This document shows, piece by piece, positions 1 to 11,396 of a stretch of 64,000 bases of DNA (positions are counted from its first letter, which is position 1; each line of letters begins with the position of its first letter). The notes beneath the pieces were generated by a model. That model searched no databases. It saw nothing but the letters and a program-made list of their open reading frames with translations, and was not told the DNA's origin. Location: positions 24,216,001-24,280,000 of the forward strand of contig CM073596.1 in the NCBI GenBank assembly GCA_037074705.1, read 5' to 3'. A program made the translations under genes and the position numbers. This DNA is from Zhengitettix transpicula (Eukaryota > Arthropoda > Insecta > Orthoptera > Tetrigidae).

Positions 1-958
1 ATTTATTAATTATAAATGACTTAAAACACGGGGAGGAGGAGGAGAGGGGGTAAAATATAAAACCTCATTAAATCATATATCCATCATATTAAATTTAAAT
101 GATTGACGAAAAATCTAATATATTCTAATTAAATTTGAAAACAAATATCAAAGAAATTTCTCCAGCCAAAGTATCTTCTTAATATTTTCATATTGCGCTA
201 CGATACTTCTTTTTGAAAAAGAAATTTCTGAAACCTAACATCTGCATTTTGTTTGAGCGAACTCCAACTTTCAGATATTAGAATTATTTAACATATATAA
301 AGCATTCTCAGGTTTCTCACCAGGTTACTTATTTATTGATACAGAAAGCATCATCGGTGGCGTGTTTTTCCATTGTCTCTTGGCCGATTGCTGTTACAAT
401 TCCTTTCAGTTACAGATTTTGCCCTGTATCATTGACAACATTTTGATTTAATGAGATTTTCATTGCCGTTTAAGACTGAACCAGGAACTAAAGGTTCTAT
501 TCTGAGTTCCACCCTCTTTTTACACGATCTCGATGACAGATGTGTCCACAATGTCGAGGCAGGTAGGCTAGAGGAATGCACACCTTGGCGTTGCGTACGT
601 GGGCGTGAAAACACCCAAAATTCGTCGTGAGCATTCCTAGGACGCCCGTGGGCCGGGCGGGGCTGTAATTGGGACAAGGCCGGGTTCGAATCCCCACACC
701 GGGGTTCATTGCTACCGCCCAAGAAAGGAGGTTAGCAAAGGCTCAGATTCCTGCCACCACGAGCGCTGATATGAACCACACGAGGACTCAGTCTCGATCT
801 ATTCTCATATAGATTACTAATTCCTTCCTAGAATAATTATTGTTCGTTCAAAATCCACAAGTTCTTAAATATACACAGATAATTAAACAATCTAAAAATA
901 TTTGGAGTGGATCTTGTATTTTTTTGTATATAACTTAAGAAATTGAGCTCGTATAATG

Positions 959-964
<6 letters not shown>

Positions 965-1010
<46 letters not shown>
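965..1010. repeat. (AT)n microsatellite
   Basis: This is an uninterrupted AT dinucleotide run of about 46 bp. It is the first of about ten similar TA runs in the window, several of which abut dispersed repeats. The short open frame across it is an artefact of the repeat. Confidence 0.95.
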
Positions 1011-1014
<4 letters not shown>

Positions 1015-1044
1015 TTGTTATATAAGTAAAAAAATTAATAAAAA

Positions 1045-1105
1045 ATTAAATATAACAGCAAAACAACGTTTCTGTACATATTTGTACCATCTTCAGGCTG
1101 AAATG
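1045..1105 (-). repeat. Solo arm of a foldback repeat with hammerhead-like core
   Basis: Read on the minus strand, the segment has CCTGAAGA, then an imperfect hairpin (GGTAC and GTAC around an A-rich loop), then GAAACGTTGTT. This is the CTGANGA - stem - GAAA order seen in the foldback elements elsewhere in the window. No matching inverted arm was found nearby, so it is a single arm or a decayed copy. The assignment rests on motif order only. Confidence 0.45.
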
Positions 1106-1109
1106 TTTA

Positions 1110-2720
1110 TCTTGGTGTTCAAAACGTTTCCTCAGTCTGGCTATGAATATTACTTGTTAGGTTTTTATGGTACCGGAACATCAAATATATTGATGTGTGC
1201 TGTTACTTATTATACACAATATAATTTTAATTATAATAAATTAATTAATAAATCAGATAACTAAAACTTGTAAAAATTCCAAGTAGTTAAGGGAACAATG
1301 CAATATTTCAAATTACAAATTTATATTTTTTTTAGAAAAAAAAACACGTATAAAAATATTCTCAAATGTAGATGTTTTTCTCTTTATATTTATTCAAGTT
1401 TTAAAGAGAAAGATTGTAAGAAAAAAATGTTTGGTCATGTCATAGGTGTAACTACTAGAATATATGCAGCACGATGCAACATAACAATAAAGAAATTCTT
1501 GGACTGATCAATACTATTTGTGTTAGCTGCTTTATTAGAAAGCTCAAATTAGAGGTGTCTTAGGTAGAGAGACTTTGGAAAGGGAATCCGCTTCTCGAGT
1601 CGCTAGCCAAGTGACAACCAGGATGGCCAACCTGGGAGAAATCGAGGGCCGGAATGCACGACTTTTCCCGGATGTGCTATGAAACGCGATGAATCGCAAA
1701 GATCCGCGTACGTCGTGGTCCAGTCTCGTTCAACCCCGGTCCTGCTCTACTTTTTGGCAGGCACGAAGCAAGTGCTAAACGAGTGGCTTGCCCCTCCGTA
1801 AACGGAGGACGAATGGCCGTCCTTCGCAAAAGCGAGATCACGAGTAGTTTTTCCCACAAGATTCGTTGATTTGACTCGAGTGTTGTGACGGTGGTAGCCG
1901 TAGTTAGTTTTAGCGTACTGCGACAGGAAATTTATGATAAAACGAATTGAGGAATTTCTATCATAAAAGTAACACTGCTGATGAAACTTTGCGACATTTT
2001 CTTACTGAGAGAGAAAAAAAACAGCATCACAAATACCGGAAAGAAGCAAAACAGGAAGCATCATCCAGGAAGTCATAACTGTAACTGCGTGCTATAGAGA
2101 TTCTCTGAAAAATTATCCGAGGTCATTGCAATTCAAGTTTACGCGCGAGTACACTTCAGAGCGTCCTTCGCCACCGCCGATAGTTGAGGAACGGACGTGT
2201 GTAGGTGACATACCAGGCGAGTCTGCAATTCCTTTTGCGGAAGTGGTCGCATGCCAGCTGCTGCTCGCTCTGCTCTAGCTGTAGGTGTATACACCTTACG
2301 GCTTCCCCACACAAAACCTGACTCGTTAACATTTACTATTACAGTTTCATCGTTCCGTACTATACTAATTAAATCACTCTGAAGTTTAAGGCATGTAGGA
2401 AATACTTGGAGCAGTCGGAAATGTAGGTGGACGGCTTTTAAATATCAAAGAAGAGTTAGGATACTAGATATATGTAGATCACTAGTAGAATAACGACCGT
2501 GTGGAGCAAATTCTCTGTTTATCAAATGAAATATGCCAATGAAAAAAACATCAGCCAATTAGAAAAACGCAGATAATGATTGTCATTACTTATTTAGCGA
2601 TATACAGGCATTGAAACATTTCCCATAGAACTCCAATTTTTTACGTAAAATTAGTACTCATTATAAATAATTAATTTTAGTAAAATTTAAAATACTAAAA
2701 AATGAAACAATGATTGAAAA
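1110..2720. other. Unannotated AT-rich DNA with GC-richer patches
   Basis: No gene was recognised. Two GC-richer patches, at about 1560-1870 and 2100-2300, contain short open frames on the minus strand without recognisable protein similarity. They may be old repeat fragments. Confidence 0.4.
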
Positions 2721-2900
2721 TAATTAATAAGAAAGATAGTCAATTCAGACAAAAAAAGTCATATAAATACCACACAACGTTTCTGGGATCCTTGTCCCAT
2801 TCTTCTTAGCACCTGAGGAAAGGGACAAGGATCCCAGAAACGTGTGGTATTTGTATTATCACTTTTTTTTGTCTGAATTGGCTATCTTTCTTATTAATTA
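2721..2900. repeat. Foldback (palindromic) element, GTGTGGTATTT family
   Basis: Two arms of about 80-90 bp are inverted around a short centre near 2802-2811. Each arm contains GGGATCC beside an ACGTTTC/GAAACGT block, plus a distal segment reading GACAAAAAAAGT near AAGATAG. The plus-strand right arm reads CCTGAGGA - GGGA...TCCC hairpin - GAAACGTGTGG, so it keeps the CTGANGA...GAAAC order. The likely cleavage triplet is not NUH, so self-cleavage is not expected here. The distal arm sequence recurs at 14773-15010, 16958-16998, 20690-20756, 56380-56460 and 58640-58826. Confidence 0.75.
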
Positions 2901-4798
2901 AAATAGTAAATGTGTTTTTCAAATATTGCATGAACAGTTTTTTATTGTCGGTTTTCAGTGTATTAATCAATATGCTTTTGTTCAGAATGTAGCAAAAAAA
3001 ATACTTCAAGGCTTTTAAGCTGTCAATGGATTTATGGATTCGTAATTTACTATGATAGAATAACTATTATGTTAATGTTTTTGAATATTTTTTATCTGGT
3101 TTATCCTTCCATGTTTAGCGGTATTGTTAAAATTCTATAAAAGTACATTTTTTTAAAGTTACAAACCAAAATTACTTAACAAAATAATTATTGAAAGTGC
3201 GAGCCAACGTTTCAAAATATTAACTTATCTCAGGGCTTAAAAAATAAAATTCCATTTTATAAGAGGAGCATTCTTTATAAGAAAGGCATTCTTTTAGAAT
3301 ATCTTCCGGAGTTTGGCGCCTTCAGGAAAGCAGCAGCGGCTTCCTCTACTTCCATGTTGGTCCAGTCTCGTAGTTTTCCTTTTTCCTGCCTCTTTTTCTC
3401 CGAAAGAGCTAAGAGACATAACAATGCGAACATGTTCAATAAGAAAAAAATCCTCGTGAGGCTTTTTATATGTCGTTACCCCACTTGGTAAAAACGTCAT
3501 CCAATTTACCTACGTAGTCTATACGGTGAAGTTGTTTCTGAACAGCTTGCAGAGAAATCGCCAACTCTTTGAGTTTTCCAGCGTCGGCTCGGCTTTGCTT
3601 GCCAAAGCAAACAATTATTTGGATATGTCTGGAGGATATACGATGGTGGGCACGTTGCATCTGCTTTTAAGTCTACTTTGTACTTTCCGTCGGCGAAATA
3701 ATAAAGTATTTTTTAAGTTTTACATCGGGAAGTGCGTATTTCTTCTTGACTCCCGCAGGTTTTTACTTATGTTATTTGTTTACCTTTTCTTTAACACTAC
3801 TTGCAGTGTAACACATATCTGTTTAAAGTTTTGTCTCTATTATATAATTTAACGAATTTCACAATTTGGAATATAAATCTAAACCCAAACTTTGCAAACC
3901 AAAACAAAAGATTGAGTTGACTGTCGTACGCGGAGATTGATGGATAACGTCCTTAGTTTTTATTCGTCATGTTAGAAGATAATAAATATTGTAACAGGAA
4001 TTCATAAGCTGTATAGTACGCGATTCATAAGTCGCTGGTTACCTGGTTACATTATCTTGATGGATGGATGGATTTATGAGTTTCAGTCGAAAAATGATTG
4101 GATGATGACGTATTGCATTTAAGGTGCATTATTGACTCCCTCGTACACGCCTCTCATTTTACTGGTGCGGTATTTAATGTCAAGACCGCAAAATAATATA
4201 TGTAGCAACCGGAACAATAGTGAAGTGTTATTATTATCAAGCATTGTTTAACGACAGGTCCAAGGTCCATTTTTTCCCTATCTTCTTGAGCTATCCATTT
4301 TTCTGTCCTTCAAATCGTCGCGGCGATGTGCTGAGGCCTCCTTCCAGGTTCCATACATTCCTTCAACAACGTCATGCAACAAGTAGCTCCGTTGACTCAG
4401 TAATGTCGGATCCATTTCACTGCTTAATCCCTAAGGAGTGTTATAAAAATCGGTTCTCTTTCTATCTACGATTCATTCGTTACCCTCTTTTTACTTCTCC
4501 ATCCTCTTCCAGCTCCGCCTTTCAAAGCTTTCAAGGCATTTCATTTCCTATTGTCTGAATGTTTCAAATCCCTATACGCAATATTAAAATGAAATAATAT
4601 AAAAATAAAAATGTTTTCTAAATATTTTCCTTTTTTTTACAGGGAATGTGACCACGGTTTTTAAAAATTCGTTTCATCGGAGGGTGAGTGATGACATTTT
4701 CTTACAATTTATGTGATACATTTTTAGAATGATTATTCTTAGACGATAAAAATTAAACGCAATATTTTCAAAGAACAGTCAAGTGAACGAAGTCATTT
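2901..4798. other. No recognised gene
   Basis: AT-rich sequence. An ACGTTTC/TCTCAGG pair near 3203-3234 may be another decayed foldback arm. Short open frames at 3294-3852 and 4220-4558 show no recognisable domains. A small TGGA tandem lies near 4060. Confidence 0.4.
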
Positions 4799-4998
4799 TT
4801 TTTCTAGGGTTTTCCTTCATTACTTTTAGGCGAATTGCCGGGTAGGATCCTTAAACTACAGCCCGGGGGCCCTAGTTAACCCTTGGTTACCTTCCTCTAC
4901 CCTTCCGCATCCTCCCTTTTAAATTCCTTCCTATGCTATTAAAGGGGAGTTGCCACCATGTGGATTACCCTCATGTAGCCTGTAACCTTAAAAAAAAT
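4799..4998 (+). mobile_element. 5'-truncated copy of the dispersed retroposon family (copy A)
   Basis: This copy carries the 3' half of the family. In order it has a CTAGGGTTTTCC block, GCCGGGTAGGATCC, AGCCCGGGGGCCCTAG, the CTTCCGCATCC block, CTATTAAAGGGGAGTTGCC and GTGGATTACCCTCATGTAG, then a tail ending in an A run. Truncation at the 5' end with an A-rich 3' end is what target-primed reverse transcription produces. No protein is encoded. Confidence 0.85.
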
Positions 4999-5229
4999 GA
5001 AAGAGCTAATTCTGAATGTAGTTTATACCATCCTTCTAAATATTATATATAATTTTATATATGTGCTTGTTTCTAAAGACGTTGATACCGAGCTTATTTA
5101 CAAACAACTGCAGCGTTTTCAAAAACGTAAAATTGTTTATAGAAGGTTTTCAGTTCAACTCGGACTCCTAAACTTAAAGTGGATGACGGTGCCAATAGAG
5201 TATTCTTGCTTCGACTGAGGAGTAGTTAT

Positions 5230-5645
5230 ATTTTATTTATCTCCTTCGCCTTTCGCGTAGCACCATTGATTTCCTCGTCGGAAGGAGACGTTTTGCTAAT
5301 TCTCAGACTTGCTCTATATTTTTAATCGCTTGAGTTGAGCGGAGCGTCACGTAGCACTAACAGGATTGGTCGATTCTTCACGGCTGTCACCGAGTAACAC
5401 TCGTGGAGGGAGGACTTGCGAGCGATTGTGACGCACCGTCCATCTCATCTTTTTGAGATCATCATTATTAAACGATTAGGTATCTGAGACGGTCTTAATT
5501 AATGGACAGATATCTTTATAAGACTTATGGGTGGACCACCAAATTCCACTTTCAATAACCAGTGCAATTCAGTACAATTTATGTATTGAAACTGTAAAAG
5601 CCTCTCGCAGCAAGATTTCGATACTTTGTTGATGACATGCCCTAC
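5230..5645. other. No recognised gene
   Basis: Mixed-composition spacer between two retroposon copies. No recognisable coding or structured element was found. Confidence 0.4.
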
Positions 5646-6232
5646 ACTTCCGCATCCCCCCTACCAACAGCCTGCGAGAGGATTCTATCGCAGGTAACCT
5701 GCGAGGGATGTTCTCTCGCAGGCAGAACCTTTTAGGAGAGATACGAAGGGGTTACCTTTGGGTATGCCTTTTCCTCTCCGTTTCTGAACTAAGGTTCCCA
5801 CAAGCCGAGGCACCTCGGCCTGTTCTGAGAGGTGTATGTTCCAGGGTCACAGACCTTGGGCATACGGTAAGAGTTGTCCGCTATTCCCATTGGAATAGTC
5901 GGCCAGCTGCCTCCTAAACTGGTCGAGGCACGGAGAAGGGAATGCTGCATCCCCATAGCAAACTCCTCTCCCGCTATCGGAAGGGCGTGGGACAAGTACC
6001 CAATGTCCGACCTACCCGATGCAGGTTTTTCTAAGGTTATCCCTGCATTTCTTTAGGCGAATGCCGGGTAGGATCCTTAAAATATAGCCCGGGGGCCCTA
6101 GTAACCCTTGGCTACCTTCCTCCACCCTTCCGCATCCCCCTTTTCAAATCCCTTCCTATGCTATTAAAGGGGAGTTGCCACCATGTGGATTACCCTCATG
6201 TAGCCTGTTGCCCTAAAAAAAATATAAAAAAA
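5646..6232 (+). mobile_element. Near full-length copy of the dispersed retroposon family (copy B)
   Basis: One of the two longest copies. It opens with the CTCTCGCAGGCAGAACC block near 5712. It then has the GCCGAGGCACCTCGGCC palindrome, the GGGTCACAGACCTTGGGCAT block, the CTGCCTCCTAAACTGGTCGAG block, and the 3' half found in the other copies, ending in CCCTAAAAAAAATATAAAA. Some 3'-type sequence (CTTCCGCATCCCCC) also lies just upstream, near 5648, so the true 5' boundary is uncertain. No clear tRNA-type A and B boxes were seen. A 68-codon frame is open on the minus strand (5789-5995), and partial frames are open on the plus strand. Confidence 0.85.
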
Positions 6233-6746
6233 GCATCCCCCCTAAATTACTTCCCAGGGAGCTCTGGAGAAGGTTACCTTTGGGGATGCCTTCACATCGC
6301 TCTGGTTTTTTGAACTAAGGTTCCCACATGCCGAGGCACCTCGGCCTGTTTTAAGAGGTGTATGTTCCGGGGTCGCAGATCTTGGGCATACGGTAAGAGT
6401 TGTTCTCTTTTCTTATTGTAATATTGTCTGGACCCGTACGGGCTATTTTTAACGCTGTATCTCTTACGGTTTAGGAGTTACAGCTGCCTCCTAAACTGGT
6501 CAAGGCACGACGAGGGGAAAGTTGCGACCCCACAGCAAACCCCCTCTCCCGCCATCCGAAGGGCGTGGGACAAGTACCAAATGCCCGACCTATCTGATGC
6601 AGGTTTTTCCCTGCATCACTTTTAGCCGGGGGCCCTAGTTAACTCTTGGCTACCTTTCCGCATCCCCCCTTTCAAATCCCTTCCTATCCTATTAAAGGGG
6701 AGTTGCCACCATGTGGATTACCCTCATGTAGCCTGTTAGTCTAAAA
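6233..6746 (+). mobile_element. Second, adjacent copy of the retroposon family (copy C)
   Basis: It follows copy B directly, joined at B's A-rich tail, and has the same orientation. It repeats the family blocks from GGGGATGCC through the GGATTACCCTCATGTAGCC end. It carries about 90 bp of extra or rearranged sequence near 6410-6480 between the upstream block and CTGCCTCCTAAACTGGTC, and lacks part of the segment before AGCCGGGGGCCC. The head-to-tail arrangement is either a tandem or insertion at the earlier copy's A tail. Confidence 0.85.
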
Positions 6747-6749
6747 AAT

Positions 6750-7681
6750 CTGTGATAAATACAGCGTATATCGATTAAAGACTCGGAACCTGGTTACATG
6801 GGTCGTGTTTTCAAGAGACCAGAAATGGTCGATTAGATGTGAGCTTTCTCCTTCACTTGTATAGATCTGAAAACAGGCTCGCCTACAATTTAATGAAACA
6901 CATTCTTCACAGCCTAAATTTATGTCTTCATTTCTTTTGTTCTGGAATAAATTATATGGATGATCTACTAGGAAAATATTAATTACATTGTTTTTTAATA
7001 ATTCGTGATCCAAGGCCTTGTCTACCACAATTTTTCACTGGAGTAAGAAAAATAAATTTCCTAGTATTTTTACCCAAAACAACAAATTATTCTATTTTTA
7101 TTCAAAAGTATCTATTTGTTTTAACAAAATGAAATTTTTGTAATTATATAGAATATAATTTATTGCCGATTTATATTTTAAAAAAAAATCGATTTATCGA
7201 GTTATTGTACAATCGTATAAATTGTTTGGGATTATTCTAAAAGATCAATGTCTTATGATTTTTAAAATTCAATAATTTTTTTTTATATAAAATATCATAT
7301 CCAATAATTGACTTAAAATTTTACTATATAAAATTTATTTCCAAAAAATATTATTTTTTGGTTTTCTATACACACATTAAAATGTATTTTTGTTAAAAGA
7401 ATTATTTAATACAATTTTTTTTATCCAACACTTAAATTATTACGGGATTTTATGTCAAAATGAAAGCTCCTCGAAAGAGCACTGAAGGTCCCTAAAGAAT
7501 CCTAATGTGTTTATGAAAAAGTAAACAGAATATATAATTTAATGAAAACTGAGAGGAACTAGTTTTAATTACTGCAAATGTTGTAAAGAACAAAATACAT
7601 TGACATTCTAATATTAGTGATATGTCTTCCGGTTGTATCCACATTTTCGCCTATTCTTCCCTCGTATTTGCACATTTTCAC

Positions 7682-7726
<45 letters not shown>

Positions 7727-9342
7727 TTATTTTAAAAGTTTAAAAATTATTCACTTTGACAATAAAGCTGAAATTAAATTTTGGTTTGAATGGTTTCACC
7801 TAATTGCAGAAGCATTTGCTTGTTTCCGGACTTCAATGACGAATAGGATTTCTTTCTAAAAGAAACTGTGAATGACCGCCACCAAAAGTCCCTAACGATC
7901 TAACCCAGAGAGGGCTGTCAATGAACTTGATACTTCAAAAAAATGACAGACGCGTGATCAGCTCGAATAATTAAAGAGTGCTTCCAGTGTCAATTTTGCA
8001 TAGTAAATTAAGTCAGGATTAAATATTTTTAAAACAGCCCCAATTACAAGCAATTTGCAAGGATTCAAAATCGTCAAAACATGTTGGAATCCATTGCTAC
8101 TGCTGCCACAAACCGTTCCTGTGGAAGGTGCTTCTTCACATTAGCAAAAAGAGAAAAGTCATGTGGTGCAACACTGTTCACATTGATATTTAGCAACAGC
8201 GTTCACGTTGCACTGCCTTGTACTACCGTGATGCGGCAGCAACTGACTTTCAAGATGAATTTCGTTACAGTAGGAGAGAGTAGACATTTCCGCCACTGAC
8301 GTAATTGCGTTGATCAATGAAACTTGTGCCGCATATTCTTTACACATTTAACTTTTACAGTCCATATATGAATAAAACTTATGATCATACTTTCTAGAAC
8401 AGCTGTCGTAATTTTGAATTGTAAAGTGATTGGCCCTCGTTTATAAGGCCCTGTCCATTGAATTCATCCTGATGTGTGAATAGTATTGTTTAAAACAGGC
8501 ATGTATTTTTACAGATCCGCGTGCAGCTCGTTATGAGTTGTTACTTTGGTGGTGCGTCCGGATGATTGTCCTCACCGGCTTTGAACTGATCGGTCGGTGG
8601 GACTTTCGTCCGTTTGTACTGCCTTCGAAGTCTTCAGGTCCTTCGTATTGTACGAAGCAGCAATCCTCGAAGGAAAACGCATCACCGCTCTGTCAAACGA
8701 TCCTACACGGACTATATTTGCACAAATGGTTTGAGAGACCAGTAAAAGCAATGGAATATTTTATTTATGAGATGCATGTATTCAATTTTGTGTCAGGTTT
8801 GAATTTTATCAAATCAACGTCTACTCTGCAGAAACGTCGACATCAGAAGACGAGGCAGCAACAGGACTGGAAGGTTGTCTACCAGAAAAAAAAAATCGTT
8901 AACCGCGTGTTGCCGTGACTTGATCAAACTGGATCATACAGTTTGACGATGCATGACCAGATTCTCTGTTCTCATGGCTGTCGTCCGTCGTGTGACAATT
9001 ACAGAAAAAAAAATCCATCTTCACTATTATGGATATACATGTCCGAGGTAATTTAGATAAAAAGGCGTATTAAACTCTCATGTGTCTTTTCTATTTGCAG
9101 TACCACCAGCGTCCATCTCATCATTGGCAAAAGGTGATGGGAAACCAGCGCCGTAATATTTTACCGAGGAATGGAATAGTCCGGTATTTCAAAAGGAATA
9201 GTCGGGACTGACAAGTAACCACACCCAATCTCACTATTTAATAGCGCAATCTTATGTACATTTGTTATTAATAGCATTAGTGTGCCTACCATTAAACCTA
9301 GTCTTTGAAGTCTAACCATTAATTTTCTGCTTATAGACTAGT
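6750..9342. other. AT-rich DNA without a recognised gene
   Basis: A (TA)n run lies at 7685-7722. A 95-codon minus-strand frame at 6741-7028 and a 126-codon plus-strand frame at 8538-8918 are open, but neither has a motif I recognise. They may be chance frames or fragments of old elements. The stretch 7030-7560 is extremely AT-rich. Confidence 0.4.
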
Positions 9343-9555
9343 CTATTCAATGTCGTCTTCTATATTTTTACGGTCTCTGTACATTTCACTCCGCGCATTA
9401 CACAAGATCAGCTGTTTATTTTTCAGTCTTCTAATACGGTGTTGATCTTCCAGAAGTTGCCGGACCAATGGGTTGATGTGCTTAGCGTCATGTATTCCAA
9501 CATACCGTTTTATTTCTTCTTTTATGGTTGTAACCGGGAGACCCCTATAGATTTA
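9343..9555 (-). pseudogene. C-terminal remnant of a jockey-like LINE reverse transcriptase
   Basis: Translated on the minus strand, the segment gives a coherent basic peptide of about 65 residues ending at a stop at 9343-9345. It contains TIKEEIKRYVG followed by NPLVRQLLED and RIRRLKNKQ. That spacing of a TIKEEI block, an NPL..QLL block and an arginine-rich RRLK block is typical of the extreme C terminus of jockey-clade LINE ORF2 proteins. The frame upstream (higher coordinates) has a stop within a few codons, and no catalytic domain is present. This is an isolated 3' fragment. The family call is by pattern and could be wrong. Confidence 0.5.
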
Positions 9556-9559
9556 TTTA

Positions 9560-11040
9560 AATAAGATATTTTACTTGAATGACAATTAAATATTACTCGT
9601 ACAGATTCTGATTAAAATAAATGAACTGTGGGTGAGAAATGATCTGGGAAAGCAACAAATTCCCAAAAAGAATATAATGGTCTCCATTTGAAATTTGCTT
9701 GTCAAGCGACGTCTTCAACGTGATTGGCTGCCGGAATGGATATTTCTATTTTTTAACATTTAAGTTAGAACACTTACACCAGTACACGTGCTTGAGTGAA
9801 TTTAATTTGTAACAATCCAGGTTAAAATTATGGCAACAAATCAGACATATCGTATTACGATGATTAATAACGGCGGATCATTTACTTTAGCTTCGCTCTC
9901 TGTTTTCTAGCTCTCTATACATTTTGTGTGACTGACTAAATTTGAGTACACGCGCCGATTCGAGCATGCAAATCGTACACCGATCATTTGCAAAACATTA
10001 TTCTGAATGAATTACAATAAAATTTACATAATACGGAATAATTATTGCGAGCGAAATTCATGTGATTTTTAAAGAAAAGATTTGCTTGAAGAATGTCTAC
10101 ATTCACGGGAGCTACACAATATTTATGTTTCTGCAGTAAATGTAAATTTTTCGGACGTGATTCGCGTGAAAATGGCGTTTGCTATCGAACTCTGTGGGGA
10201 AAACGGACGGAAGGAAACTCTCAGAAAAACAAAACAGAACTCAAGTGACTCGCAAGACTAGTTAGAAAAATAGGAATCACCCTGGCATGTATTTTAGGCA
10301 TTGTTCGTTACATTTTCATAAAACTCCTGCTCAAATCTAAATTCGGAAAAGCTTGGAGGTTACATTGTAACAGAAATTGACTGCAGTCTACGGTTGTTTC
10401 CTCCCTTATATAATTCAAGATTGGTCAGGTGAAAAAACGACGATCGCTTTTACTGTTGAAGAGTTTGAGTAGATTAATATCTTATGGTTTATTCAAACGT
10501 ACAACCTATCGCTCCTCTGCATCTACGATGACTGTTTCTTTTCCTGTCATTGTGACATTTTCCGGTTCCACAGCTTTAATAGTAAGCGCCTCGATATGGT
10601 TCCTGTTGTCGGTCCCAATCAAAGGGTTGAGTAGGAGTAAATAACATATTCAAATAAAATGAGATAATTTCGGACGGCTTTCTTTTTTTAAAGCTTCAAC
10701 GTTCTTCAGAAGTACCATATTTTTAGAAGCTTTCATGTCCATTATCCATACACACATAATTTTAGCAATTAATCTGAAATTTTATTTCAATTATGGTTGC
10801 TAAGAAGTCTCTCATTAAAAGAAAAACACTCCCTTAGCTTGCCCTTTTTTGTTTTTCTTCGACCAACTTTGGTGATCATGCTGCTTCTTCCACCATATCG
10901 GGGTCTGATACGTGAAGTCTGTAACCGTCATGGCCATTCAGTCGGAATAGCTTCAATACTAGAAAAGAAATATATTCTACGTTAAGTGAGAATGAGATTC
11001 ATTTCTATTCACACTGTGAATGATCGGCAGGTGTTCGTGA
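9560..11040. other. No recognised gene
   Basis: AT-rich DNA upstream of the PhnD-like gene. The short frames at 10429-10644 and 10797-10985 have no recognisable similarity. Confidence 0.4.
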
Positions 11041-11396
11041 CCTGCCTCTCAGATTGAAGATCCTTCGACTTTACCAAGCATGCACAGTCCACAGCCGGTC
11101 ACCATTCCCACACTAGTGAGAGTGACCACCACGAGCTGTGTGACCCGGCGTGGCAACAGCGAGGTTCTTTGCCCCCCTCCATGGAAACTTGTCCACGCCT
11201 CAACCTCGTGATAGACTCCTCCGTTGTCGAGCAGTGCAGATTGAGATTTTGCAAACGAATCTAGTGTTTTGGAGGTGGTGTTAGACGGCTGTCTCAAGAC
11301 CTTGGGAACAGGTTCCTTGACTCGTGCTCCGTGACTGCTGGGTCACTGAAGAACGCTCCGTCCAGGTTAAAGGAGCGCACTCGCGTAAGTCAATCC
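11041..11396 (+). promoter_or_regulatory. GC-rich stretch; candidate promoter or untranslated first exon of the PhnD-like gene
   Basis: This stretch is clearly richer in GC than its surroundings. It ends in a good plus-strand splice donor (CTCGC then GTAAGT, near 11391-11401). The first coding exon of the downstream gene begins with a splice acceptor two bases before its ATG, so an upstream non-coding exon must exist, and this is the best candidate. The minus strand also has an 82-codon open frame (11049-11297) with a short hydrophobic segment. I treat that frame as a shadow. The inference depends on composition and the donor alone. Confidence 0.35.

Noticed and set aside
655..720. Possible tRNA gene or tRNA-derived SINE head (GGTTCGAATCC, a perfect B-box, at 683-693)
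   Set aside because: No matching A-box, anticodon arm or seven-base acceptor stem could be built around it, and the T-stem is only partly paired. The B-box alone is not enough.
2782..2860. Active hammerhead ribozyme in the 2721-2900 foldback
   Set aside because: The CTGAGGA and GAAAC boxes are present, but the base after the short helix III gives a GUG-type site, which hammerheads do not cleave efficiently. Kept as a degenerate relative only.
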